Assembly: GCA_910578115.1 (NCBI GenBank)
Contig: CAJTPO010000024.1
Span: 1-64,000, forward strand
From: an uncultured Lachnospiraceae bacterium
GTDB lineage: Bacteria > Bacillota > Clostridia > Lachnospirales > Lachnospiraceae
DNA length: 64,000 nucleotides
Direction: 5' to 3'
Of the stretch, positions 1 to 7,785 are shown one piece after another (the stretch's first letter is position 1; each line of letters begins with the position of its first letter). The translations under genes and the position numbers were made by a program. Under the pieces are notes generated by a model. It saw only the letters and a program-made list of their open reading frames with translations, did not search any database and was not told the DNA's origin.

Positions 1-15
1 TCGGCACAAATTCTT

Positions 16-52
16 GGTTGAATAAATTGCTCATCAGAGAATTTATTCAACC
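16..52. repeat. 13-bp perfect inverted repeat at Rpn remnant
   Basis: The arms GGTTGAATAAATT (16-28) and its exact complement (40-52) flank an 11-nt loop. The repeat sits where the reading frame of the following Rpn-like remnant loses its start: an in-frame TGA is at 19-21. It could be a hairpin scar, an old insertion end or a terminator from an upstream gene lying outside the window. No T tract follows on the + strand. Confidence 0.5.
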
Positions 53-513
53 TTATCACGCAGGAAGATATCTTTAAGAAAGATCTGGCCATGTATACTT
101 TTAGAGAACGCTGCGAAGAAGTGCCCGACCTTCCCCTGAATGACGGCACAAGCAAGATCTTCCTGAACATGACCAGCCATAACGGCCGCCCGGAACTGAT
201 CAGCCTGCTGCAGTATATGAAAGAAACTACTTTAGACAATTCCAATATTACCGTACAGGACGACCGCATTCTGGATCTGGACCGGATCGTTCAGGATGTG
301 AAACAATCAGAAGAATGGGAGGCTGTGAAAATGAATATCCTTGAAATCGGAATAGAACAGGGAATGCAAAAAGGTGAAGATCGTCTGGCAGAGCTGCTGC
401 AGTTTCTTAAAAATGCCGGAAGAGATGAAGACGCCGACCGTGCCATTTTCGACGTCCAATATCGGGAACAGCTGTATCAGGAATATGAGACTCGTTCACA
501 AACCAGAAGATAA
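22..513 (+). pseudogene. Rpn-family nuclease/putative transposase, C-terminal remnant
   Basis: From 22 the open frame encodes the C-terminal part of a PD-(D/E)XK Rpn (recombination-promoting nuclease/putative transposase) protein. Recognisable family features are the leader resembling NLITQEDIFKKDLAMY, the segment ELISLLQYMKET followed by a VKQSEEWE helix, and the repetitive EIGIEQGMQKGE tail. The nuclease core that precedes these segments is absent because a TGA at 19-21 closes the frame, and the first ATG (91) has no good ribosome site. The 3' end overlaps the convergent histidine kinase gene by 18 bp. Rpn genes are often decayed in gut clostridia. Alternatively the rest of the gene lies in another frame upstream of the window. 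Confidence 0.55.
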
Positions 514-1545
514 ACGCCCCGCCGTAAGGTAAAGCACAAACTCCGTTCTCCCATCCGCCGCCCTGCCTGCCTTGATATAGCCCCCTTCTTCCTCCAGAAT
601 CTTCCTCGTAATATACAGCCCCAGCCCGACGCCTTCCCTTTCTCCGACCTCCCTGCCCCTGTAAAACCGTTTAAATAACTTATGATATTCCTCCGGCGCG
701 ATCCGAACCCCTCTGCCCCGCACTGCCACTCCTACATAATTTGTCAGTTCCATTACTTCCATCTCGATCCTGCTGCCCGCATCCCCATACTTCACCGCGT
801 TATCCAGCACATTGAAAACTGCCTCCGTCGTCCATTTCGCGTCCGCCATCACCTGACTTTTTACCCGGCCAGACAAATCAATCTCCATCCCCCGGCTCTT
901 CGCCTTCTCCATTACCTGTCCCACCGCCTGCAAAAGGATCATTTCCAGGCTCTGCCGTTCCGGTTTCAAACGGATGATCCCGGTCTCCAGCCGCGACACT
1001 CTGGAAAAGCTCTCTCCCAGCCAGGAAAGCTTTCTCGTCTGTTCCTCCAGACAGGCAAGGAATCTTCCCTTTTCATCCACCGTCAAATCGTCCCGTTCCA
1101 GAAATCCCGCATATATCCCGATATTCGTGACCGGCGTGTTAAGCTGGTGCACCAGATCTCCGATATTCTCATCCAGCTGCCTGCGAAACTGCCGCTCCCG
1201 CTCCTCATAAGAGCACAGAATATCATAAAGCCGCAATAACTGCCCCTGCATTCTGGACAGGATCGTATCTTCCGTCACCGGAAAGGCGATCGTAACCCTG
1301 CCGTCTATCAGCTCCTCCATCATTTCACTGAACGCATAGAGCTTCCCGTCCACCCTCCTTTCGATCAACAGATATACCCCCGCAAACACCGCCAGATTCA
1401 CCGCCCCATACAGAATGATCAGCCAGGTGCCGTAAGCCGGCCGTCTGCAGGAAAGCTCACTGAACAGGAAAAGCAGTATGAGCATTACACCCATACCGCC
1501 TGTCCATATACCGTCTGTACCGTTGCCCTTATACCGCCTGTTCAT
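496..1545 (-). CDS. Sensor histidine kinase, BceS-like, with altered G1 box
   Basis: 349-residue membrane histidine kinase. The start at 1545 overlaps the response-regulator stop (ATGA) and has GGGAGG upstream. Two N-terminal membrane helices (about 12-32 and 42-62) with almost no extracellular loop resemble intramembrane-sensing kinases that work with peptide-antibiotic ABC transporters. The phospho-acceptor is His133 in LVHQLNTPV. The N box (DNAVKY), F box (FKRFYRG) and G2 box (GVGLGLY) are intact. The G1 box, normally DxGxG, reads GRGVR at 277-281: Asp277 is Gly and Gly281 is Arg. In the family that Asp contacts the adenine of ATP, so kinase activity may be lost or altered. It is cotranscribed with the regulator and lies beside the ABC transporter it probably serves. 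Confidence 0.85.
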   Translation of the reverse strand: MNRRYKGNGTDGIWTGGMGVMLILLFLFSELSCRRPAYGTWLIILYGAVNLAVFAGVYLLIERRVDGKLYAFSEMMEELIDGRVTIAFPVTEDTILSRMQGQLLRLYDILCSYEERERQFRRQLDENIGDLVHQLNTPVTNIGIYAGFLERDDLTVDEKGRFLACLEEQTRKLSWLGESFSRVSRLETGIIRLKPERQSLEMILLQAVGQVMEKAKSRGMEIDLSGRVKSQVMADAKWTTEAVFNVLDNAVKYGDAGSRIEMEVMELTNYVGVAVRGRGVRIAPEEYHKLFKRFYRGREVGEREGVGLGLYITRKILEEEGGYIKAGRAADGRTEFVLYLTAGRLSSGL

Positions 1546-2225
1546 TTCCGTCCATCCTCCCACTTATACCCCAATCCAAACACTGTCCTGATATAAATCG
1601 GCTCCTCCGGATTCTCTTCCACCTTCATGCGCAGCCTGCGGATCGTCACATTCAGTGTCCTGCTCTCCACAAACCGTTCATCCGCATCCCAGATCCGGTC
1701 CAATATCCGCTCCCTCGTCAGCACGATACCCCTGTTGCGGAGAAAAAGCTCCATCAGCCTGCACTCCAACGCCGTAAGCTCCACCGCCTCTCCCCGCCTG
1801 GTCAATGTCTTGTTCTCAAAATCATACAACAGTTCACCATTCGTATAGATCTGCCGCGAAACGCCCTCACTGCGCTTTAAGACAGCCGCGATCTTCATAA
1901 GCAGCACCGGCATGGAAAAGGGCTTCGTAATATAATCATCGCACCCTGCACGGAACCCCTGCAGCATGTCTTCCTCCGTGTCTCTGGCCGTCAGCAGAAG
2001 TACCGGAGCCGGCTGCCCGGCCAGCACACTCCCCAGAAATTCCCTGCCGTCCCCATCCGGCAGGTTGATATCCAGCAACACCAAATGCATCCTCGCCTCC
2101 AGCTTCTCCCGCGCTTCCCGCAGGCTATAAGCACTGTTCGTCAGATACCCCTCCCGCCGCAGCGCAAACGCGATCCCCTCATTCAACGCCCGATCATCCT
2201 CAACAACCAAAATCCGCTTCTCCAT
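1542..2225 (-). CDS. OmpR/PhoB-family response regulator
   Basis: 227-residue response regulator with an N-terminal receiver domain and a C-terminal winged-helix DNA-binding domain. The acidic pair is in VEDDRALNEG, the phospho-acceptor is Asp52 in LVLLDINLPDGDG, and the conserved Lys is in TKPFSMPVL. The output domain ends with the usual VFGLGYKWE strand. Start choice: ATG at 2225 follows AGGTGAG; an in-frame GTG two codons earlier is less likely. It is translationally coupled to the downstream kinase. It probably regulates the adjacent ABC transporter. The 168-bp gap upstream should hold a promoter, but I could not pick out convincing hexamers. Confidence 0.9.
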   Translation of the reverse strand: MEKRILVVEDDRALNEGIAFALRREGYLTNSAYSLREAREKLEARMHLVLLDINLPDGDGREFLGSVLAGQPAPVLLLTARDTEEDMLQGFRAGCDDYITKPFSMPVLLMKIAAVLKRSEGVSRQIYTNGELLYDFENKTLTRRGEAVELTALECRLMELFLRNRGIVLTRERILDRIWDADERFVESRTLNVTIRRLRMKVEENPEEPIYIRTVFGLGYKWEDGRK

Positions 2226-2393
2226 CCCCACTCACCTGCCCTTCCCTTCTCAAATTACAATCATATCGCAGATCCCTTATACCTTCCCCTATCATAACAC
2301 TTTTAATTTCGCAAATCTCCCCGGCATAACACTTTTCACAACGATTCTAAGTCATACGGCTATATCTTCCGGCTTTGGTGCACAGGCATCCCT

Positions 2394-4961
2394 CTACACC
2401 ACTTCCCGCAGCCGCTCCACAATCGACCTCCTGTTCATCCCCCAGGTCAGCACCTGCGCCATCACCACGCACAACCCGGCCGAGATCCCCACAAAGATCA
2501 TAAGCGCCTGCACAAACGCAGCGGCCGAAAAGTTAAATCCCGGCTGCGCCCCGACCTTACAGGCCAGCGCCGCTCCCGCCACGGTCGCCAGTCCCAGCGC
2601 TGTGGCGACAAGCACGGCGTACTTCTCGAAAATATCCCGCTTCATCTGCCGCCCCGTCATCCCGATGGACTGCATGGCCGCATATTCCACCTTCCTGGCC
2701 ATCACATCCGTAGTTACCGTATTCACCATATTGGCTACGCCGATCAATCCCACGATCACCGCCAGCAGAATACCGAAAGCCGTCATGCTCCGCTTCGTTT
2801 CCGTATTCTGTACCCGGGTCATATAAGCGGAGTCAAGCGAAAGCTGCAGATTCCCGTCTTCCTCCACAATCCCGGCAATGATCTCATACTGTTCCTTGTC
2901 TGAAAGCGCCGTCCCGTCCTGCCTTTTACCTGATGCATTAAAGCAGATACTCCCGATCAGCTCCCCGTAATTTGAATAAATCTCCTGAAATGTCTCATCC
3001 GTCAGCCAGATATTGACTTCCCCCATATTATCCGTGCCATAGATATTATGGCCTGTCACCAAGGCCATCACCGTAAATTCCCGCTCCACGTAACGATCTG
3101 CCGCACTGTCAAAGAACGTGACCGACACCCGGTCGCCTGCATGTACCTGATACGCCATGCCCTCGCTCTGCTCCATATCATTGAGATAGAGGGAACGGTT
3201 GTAGATCAGATAGCCGCCCTGCGCAAACCGTTCGGCGTCAAACTCCCCTTCCAGCACGGTAAAATATTGACTTTCATGGTTAAGATACGCCGCATCCATA
3301 CCCGCGACGCTGACCGGATAATTGTCCCTCTCGTTCTTTCCGGGAAGACTATGCCAGGGATCCACGCCCCACTTCTGTTCCATGCTGTCCACATAAGCCT
3401 GTCTGTCACGGGCCAGCTCCCCTTCTCCCGTAATCTCTCCCTGAGACAGATCATAATAATAACCGCCTCTGAGGATCGACCAGTCCGGCTTTGTCCTGGC
3501 CATATAGGTAACCCGGAAATCTTCCACAAACTCCTGCTCCCTGATCTTTTGCACCAGCTCATCACTGATGGGCTGATAAGGCTCCTCCGATCCGAATTTG
3601 ACCGTTTTCTGCACTATGCGGAAATCCGTGCCGTTGTGCTCCGCCGTATGCACCTCCACCGAATACCCCATGGAGATTGTATACACCACCAGAAACAGAA
3701 TCCCGCTTAAGGCAAAAGAGATAACCGAGAAAACGCCCTTTTTCTTCCTGCCGCGGTATCTGGCCGCCTCCACAGGGGAAATCGTGCTGGCGATCCGAAA
3801 AGGCTTCATAGTACTGACAAGCACCGTAATCCAGGAAAACACCGCTCCCAGTGCAAACACCTGTACGAATCCAGCCGGCTTATAGAAAGAGGAAATGCCT
3901 TCCGCAAAAGCGTCCATAACCGCACCCGCCGCCATCCGTCCGATGCCGTATCCGATCATGCCTCCCAGCACAATGCCGATCAGGGAGATCCTGTTCATCT
4001 GCCACAACAGCATCCGCTTAAGCTGCTGCCTCGTCATGCCGATGGTCTTTAATTCCCCATAGAAACGTATATCATTCTCAATCGAGATGTCAAATATATT
4101 ATAGATAAAAAAGTATCCACAGAACATCACACACAACAGAAGCAGTATGATCGGCACCAGCGCTGCATAGGACAGATCACTGGCCTTGTACTGAATGCCG
4201 TTGCCTGCTGCCTGCTCATTCACTTCTGTCAGCTTTTCATGCTTATCCGTCCCCAGCCTTAAGGGATTCAAATTGTTCAGCTTCACATAGATATGGTCAT
4301 ACCCCTTGATCAGTCCCGGATTGTGCTTTTCGATAAAGGCTTTTCCCGTGTAGATCTCCTCATAGATATCCGCGACACCGCGCAGCGGATTCTTATAATA
4401 ACCGCACACCGTCATAGGAATCACTTTTTCCGTCTGCTGCCCTTCGCCTTCTCCCTCCACCAGCACTACGAGGTCATAAGTGACGTTTAACTGTTTCGCC
4501 AGCCCCAGACGCTCCGACATGGTATCGGACAGCAGAATCTCATCCCCGCTCTCCGGATACCTGCCGGCGATCAGATCCACCATATTTTTCTCATAATGCA
4601 CTTCGTCCGCCGCAAACAGCCGCACATCCACACCGGAAAATTCCTGATTATGCAGATAGCTTGCACTGCACCGCTTTGCATAAGCCGCCCAATCCACCTG
4701 CGGCAGCTTTTTTGCCCTCTCCAGAATTTCCTCATTACCATAGATCATGGCGCTGTCCGTACCCGGCCCCGGGGATGCCCCCATATAACGTGTCATAGCC
4801 GTCATATAACCGATCCCCACCGTAAAAATAACAACGATAAGCAACGCCGTCAGCGCCACAGCCAGCACCGCCAGCCGGTTGCGCACCGGATGCGCTCTGT
4901 AGTCGTCGGCAGCCAGCTCTTTTTCCAGTTTCTGGTCGGAATTCCTGAACATCATGCTCAT
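2394..4961 (-). CDS. FtsX-like (MacB/BceB-type) ABC transporter permease
   Basis: 855-residue permease with two FtsX-type halves. A first helix near 30-60 is followed by about 200 extracellular residues. Then come four helices (near 265-295, 320-350, 365-390 and 405-430), a second extracellular region of about 270 residues, and three C-terminal helices. Such permeases with large extracellular domains export or release peptides, lipopeptides or antibiotics from the membrane rather than import nutrients. The start overlaps the ATPase stop (ATGA) behind GGAGG, so the two subunits are translationally coupled. With the neighbouring kinase and regulator it fits a stress-sensing and detoxification module. 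It is longer than classic BceB (about 650 residues), so the substrate is unknown. Confidence 0.85.
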   Translation of the reverse strand: MSMMFRNSDQKLEKELAADDYRAHPVRNRLAVLAVALTALLIVVIFTVGIGYMTAMTRYMGASPGPGTDSAMIYGNEEILERAKKLPQVDWAAYAKRCSASYLHNQEFSGVDVRLFAADEVHYEKNMVDLIAGRYPESGDEILLSDTMSERLGLAKQLNVTYDLVVLVEGEGEGQQTEKVIPMTVCGYYKNPLRGVADIYEEIYTGKAFIEKHNPGLIKGYDHIYVKLNNLNPLRLGTDKHEKLTEVNEQAAGNGIQYKASDLSYAALVPIILLLLCVMFCGYFFIYNIFDISIENDIRFYGELKTIGMTRQQLKRMLLWQMNRISLIGIVLGGMIGYGIGRMAAGAVMDAFAEGISSFYKPAGFVQVFALGAVFSWITVLVSTMKPFRIASTISPVEAARYRGRKKKGVFSVISFALSGILFLVVYTISMGYSVEVHTAEHNGTDFRIVQKTVKFGSEEPYQPISDELVQKIREQEFVEDFRVTYMARTKPDWSILRGGYYYDLSQGEITGEGELARDRQAYVDSMEQKWGVDPWHSLPGKNERDNYPVSVAGMDAAYLNHESQYFTVLEGEFDAERFAQGGYLIYNRSLYLNDMEQSEGMAYQVHAGDRVSVTFFDSAADRYVEREFTVMALVTGHNIYGTDNMGEVNIWLTDETFQEIYSNYGELIGSICFNASGKRQDGTALSDKEQYEIIAGIVEEDGNLQLSLDSAYMTRVQNTETKRSMTAFGILLAVIVGLIGVANMVNTVTTDVMARKVEYAAMQSIGMTGRQMKRDIFEKYAVLVATALGLATVAGAALACKVGAQPGFNFSAAAFVQALMIFVGISAGLCVVMAQVLTWGMNRRSIVERLREVV

Positions 4962-5641
4962 GCCTGCACCTCCTGCTCTCTCACCAGCTTACCGTCCTCG
5001 ATATGGATCACCCGATCCGCCAGCTGTGCGATGGCATCATCATGCGTGATCATAATGATCGTCTGGTTGAATTCCCTGGAAGTCATCTTCAACAATCCCA
5101 TCACCTCCGTGCTCGTTCTGGTATCCAGGTTGCCGGTCGGTTCATCCGCCAGCAGCACCGCCGGCTTGGCCGCAATGGCCCTGGCGATGGACACCCTCTG
5201 CTGCTGTCCGCCGGAAAGCTGATTGGGATACCGGTCCATTTTCCCTTCGATCCCCAGCTGTCCGCAGATCTGCGCGATATAATCCCGATCCGGTTTCCTG
5301 CCGTCCAGCCGGATGGGAAGCACGATATTCTTGTACACATTCTGTACCGATATCAGATTATAGTTCTGGAAGACAAAACCGATATGCCGGCGCCGAAACA
5401 CCGTCAGCTCCTCCTTCGACATCTCCATGATCGAATGTCCGTCTATGATGACCTCCCCCGCATCCGCAAAGTCCAGTCCCCCGATCAGATTTAAAAGCGT
5501 CGTCTTGCCACTGCCAGACGTCCCCACGATCGCCGTGAAGCTGCCCTTCTCGATGCCGAAACTGACATCGTCCACCGCCTTTACCAGATTCTCCCCGCTT
5601 CCGTAATACTTCTTAAGATGTACCGCCTTTAAAATATCCAT
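4958..5641 (-). CDS. ABC transporter ATP-binding protein (MacB/LolD/BceA type)
   Basis: 227-residue ATPase. Walker A is GTSGSGKTTLL, the signature is LSGGQQQRVSIARA, Walker B is VLLADEPTGNLD and the switch His is in IITHDD. The LSGGQQQR and PTGNLDT forms are typical of the MacB/LolD/BceA group that pairs with FtsX-like permeases, here the next gene. The order ATPase-permease-regulator-kinase in the same direction suggests one functional cluster, though the 168 bp before the regulator may hold a second promoter. Confidence 0.93.
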   Translation of the reverse strand: MDILKAVHLKKYYGSGENLVKAVDDVSFGIEKGSFTAIVGTSGSGKTTLLNLIGGLDFADAGEVIIDGHSIMEMSKEELTVFRRRHIGFVFQNYNLISVQNVYKNIVLPIRLDGRKPDRDYIAQICGQLGIEGKMDRYPNQLSGGQQQRVSIARAIAAKPAVLLADEPTGNLDTRTSTEVMGLLKMTSREFNQTIIMITHDDAIAQLADRVIHIEDGKLVREQEVQA

Positions 5642-5707
5642 GCTGTCTGCTTCTCCTTGTCTTTAATTTGCTTATCTTCATCATAGACAGCAGATATTAC
5701 AATCCGG

Positions 5708-6109
5708 TTACAAACGGATATTTTTTGAATCATTGATGACCCACTCACCGGTCTTGCGTGAACCAATGCGGGTGATCAGCTTACTTTCCGCCAGATTCTG
5801 CAGCATTCTTTTTATCGTACTTTCCGAGCACTGCATGATTTCTGCCAGTTCCCTTCTCGTCAGAGACGGCGATCTGCGAAGCTGCCGCAAAAGCTCCCTC
5901 TCCCGGTCCGATAATTTTATTGGGTCATTTATTGGGTCATTTATTGGGTCATCCTGCTCCGATATCGGTGAAAAAGAACCACTGATATGCATGACACGAT
6001 TATGCATTTCATGATCTTCTCCAAGTAACAGGTTTCTCAAAAACAGTTCCAAATACTCTGTCGTCTCATGCACACCCAGCTTCAGATTGTTATAATTCGC
6101 CCTCACCAT
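5708..6109 (-). CDS. Orphan C-terminal winged-helix fragment of a Fic-family protein
   Basis: 133 residues. The start (ANYNNLKLG, then EYLELFLRNLLLGE) matches the segment that follows the catalytic Fic core in Fic-family AMP-transferases. The rest is a winged helix (SLTRRELAEIMQCSESTIKRM and a basic wing). The Fic motif HPFxxGNGR is absent, and the preceding DNA belongs to the DUF4143 gene, so this is a truncated descendant. Three in-frame copies of a 12-bp unit encode repeated Asn-Asp-Pro-Ile in the linker (near 5929-5965). It starts 5 bp after the ATPase stop with AGG ahead, so it may still be translated by coupling and act as a small DNA-binding protein. Equally it may be a remnant without function. 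Confidence 0.6.
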   Translation of the reverse strand: MVRANYNNLKLGVHETTEYLELFLRNLLLGEDHEMHNRVMHISGSFSPISEQDDPINDPINDPIKLSDRERELLRQLRRSPSLTRRELAEIMQCSESTIKRMLQNLAESKLITRIGSRKTGEWVINDSKNIRL

Positions 6110-6113
6110 GGCA

Positions 6114-7448
6114 TTACCTGCCTTTCAGATACCGCTTCAACAGAAACGCACAAAAGTACGGAAAGGTATAAATCTGATCATCATACCCCACATTTCCACC
6201 CGTAAACTTTATCCCGTAGCGTATGTCCTCATACTTTTCCCCTCTGATCAGCGTCCGCAGCGACTTCGCCCGGCCGTTCGTCGCCTTCACCTCCACGGGG
6301 ATCAGCTCTTTTGCCGTCCGAACGAAGAAGTCTTCCTCCAGCGTAGAATCCTCGCGCTTATAATAGTAAAGCCCGTATCCGCTTTTCACCAGCGCCTCAC
6401 CCACCACGTTCTCATACAGCGCCCCTTTGTAGACGCCCAGATTCCGGTTCGCCCGCAGATCCTCCTGCGCCTCCTCATCCAGCATGGCCACAAGCAGTCC
6501 GCTGTCCGCAAAATAGATCTTGTACTTCGTCTCGTCAAAATTTCCTTTCAGCGGAAGTTCCGGAAAATGCATACAGTAACAGACATTAATGATTCCCGCA
6601 TCCGCCAGCCACTCGATACAGCCCCGGTAATCCTTAAACCTGGCACCAGACGCCACCTTCGAGATCTGGAACTTCTTATTATCCTTGGAAAGCTGGACCG
6701 GAATCTGCCGGAACACATTGAGGATTCTTGTCTGGTCCATCCCTTCCGCATACTTACGCACATCTTCCTCATAATCCGCCAGAAGCTGCCTCTGGATCGC
6801 CAGCGATCCCTCAAAGTTGTCCTTTATGATATACTCTCTGACCACCGCAGGCATCCCGCCCAGAATACAATAATCCAGAAACAGACCGCCGTAGACGGAC
6901 ATCTGCGCCTCGTTAAACGGCTTTTCCTCCCGCATATGATCCAGAAGTTCGTCTGCAACACGCTCCTCATAACCCTTCGCCCACAGAAATTCCTCAAAAT
7001 CAAGGGAATGCATGGTATAATCCGTCTTATACCCCACGCTGTTGCTCTCTATTCTTCCATAATGGATACCCAGCATGGACCCACTGCATATAACGTCAAA
7101 TCTTCCGTCCTGTGCAAAAAATTTAAGTGCCGTGGCAATCTCCGGAAACTCCTGCAGCTCATCAAAAAAGATCAGCGTTTTCCCCTCGACGAATTTCTTC
7201 GTCGGATCCATGCGTGAAATATTCCGGACCAGATCCGCCGTCTTGTAGCCATCCGCCGTGATCATCCTGTACTTCGGCTCTTCCACAAAGTTGATCTCCA
7301 CCATACACTCATAGTTCTGTTCCCCGAATCTTCTGATGGACTCCGTCTTCCCGACCTGCCGCGGCCCCTTGACCACCAGCGGCTTCCTCAGCGGGTCATT
7401 CTTCCACTCCATCAGAAATGTATCTATTTTTCGTTTCAAATAAACCAT
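6114..7448 (-). CDS. DUF4143-type AAA ATPase
   Basis: 444-residue ATP-binding protein of the AAA_14/DUF4143 group, common and multi-copy in gut Firmicutes and Bacteroidetes, with no firmly established role. Walker A is GPRQVGKT (28-35) and Walker B is LIFFDELQ. A sensor-like CSGSMLG follows, then the DUF4143 region with KYKIYFADSGLL. The C-terminal part (EDFFVRTAKELIPVEVKA) has the E...EVK pattern of a restriction-endonuclease-like fold. The start is ATG 7448 with AGGAG 11 nt upstream; an upstream GTG lies inside the ribosome site. It is followed after 5 bp by the Fic-tail gene, and its upstream region carries four phased direct repeats. Confidence 0.85.
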   Translation of the reverse strand: MVYLKRKIDTFLMEWKNDPLRKPLVVKGPRQVGKTESIRRFGEQNYECMVEINFVEEPKYRMITADGYKTADLVRNISRMDPTKKFVEGKTLIFFDELQEFPEIATALKFFAQDGRFDVICSGSMLGIHYGRIESNSVGYKTDYTMHSLDFEEFLWAKGYEERVADELLDHMREEKPFNEAQMSVYGGLFLDYCILGGMPAVVREYIIKDNFEGSLAIQRQLLADYEEDVRKYAEGMDQTRILNVFRQIPVQLSKDNKKFQISKVASGARFKDYRGCIEWLADAGIINVCYCMHFPELPLKGNFDETKYKIYFADSGLLVAMLDEEAQEDLRANRNLGVYKGALYENVVGEALVKSGYGLYYYKREDSTLEEDFFVRTAKELIPVEVKATNGRAKSLRTLIRGEKYEDIRYGIKFTGGNVGYDDQIYTFPYFCAFLLKRYLKGR

Positions 7449-7519
7449 GACCGCCCACACTCCTTTTTGCTTTTCCCCTTATCAGTATATGCCATTTTCT
7501 CGGAAAATACAATGCAGTG

Positions 7520-7634
7520 CAAAAAAATGAGTGAATTTTACCATATGATTTACAAAAAGATGAGGGAATTATTTCATATAATCACAAAAAGATGAGGGAA
7601 TCTAAGTCACCATCCAGCAAAAAGATGAGGGAAT
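7520..7634. repeat. Four direct repeats phased at about 33 bp (iteron-like)
   Basis: Copies of CAAAAAGATGAGGGAAT begin at 7520 (degenerate: AAAAAATGAGTGAAT), 7553, 7585 and 7618, at spacings of 33, 32 and 33 bp, about three helical turns. All point the same way and lie directly upstream of the leftward DUF4143 ATPase gene. Same-face phasing suggests cooperative protein binding, for example autoregulation of the ATPase operon, but could also reflect local duplication. The rest of the 338-bp gap to 7786 holds one hairpin (7669-7700) and no convincing gene. Confidence 0.7.
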
Positions 7635-7668
7635 CATGGTCCGTCTGACGCAATCCCCAATAACAACA

Positions 7669-7700
7669 GGCACTGTCCTGTTACCTTCCAAGACAGTGCC
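7669..7700 (-). terminator. Probable terminator of the KDG operon
   Basis: The arms GGCACTGTC and GACAGTGCC form a 9-bp stem with a 14-nt loop, about 85 bp beyond the KDG kinase stop in the direction of transcription. The following leftward sequence is only moderately T-rich (TGTTGTTATT), so efficiency is uncertain. Confidence 0.5.
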
Positions 7701-7785
7701 CGCCGTTTCAATTTTCATAATTGTATCCGTTATTATATCCGTTGTTTCCACATCTTATGCTTCTTCCGAAGATTCGATGCGCCTG

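Noticed and set aside
7520..7634. Possible CRISPR array
   Set aside because: Repeats are only about 17 bp with about 16-bp intervals, there are four copies, and no cas genes are nearby.
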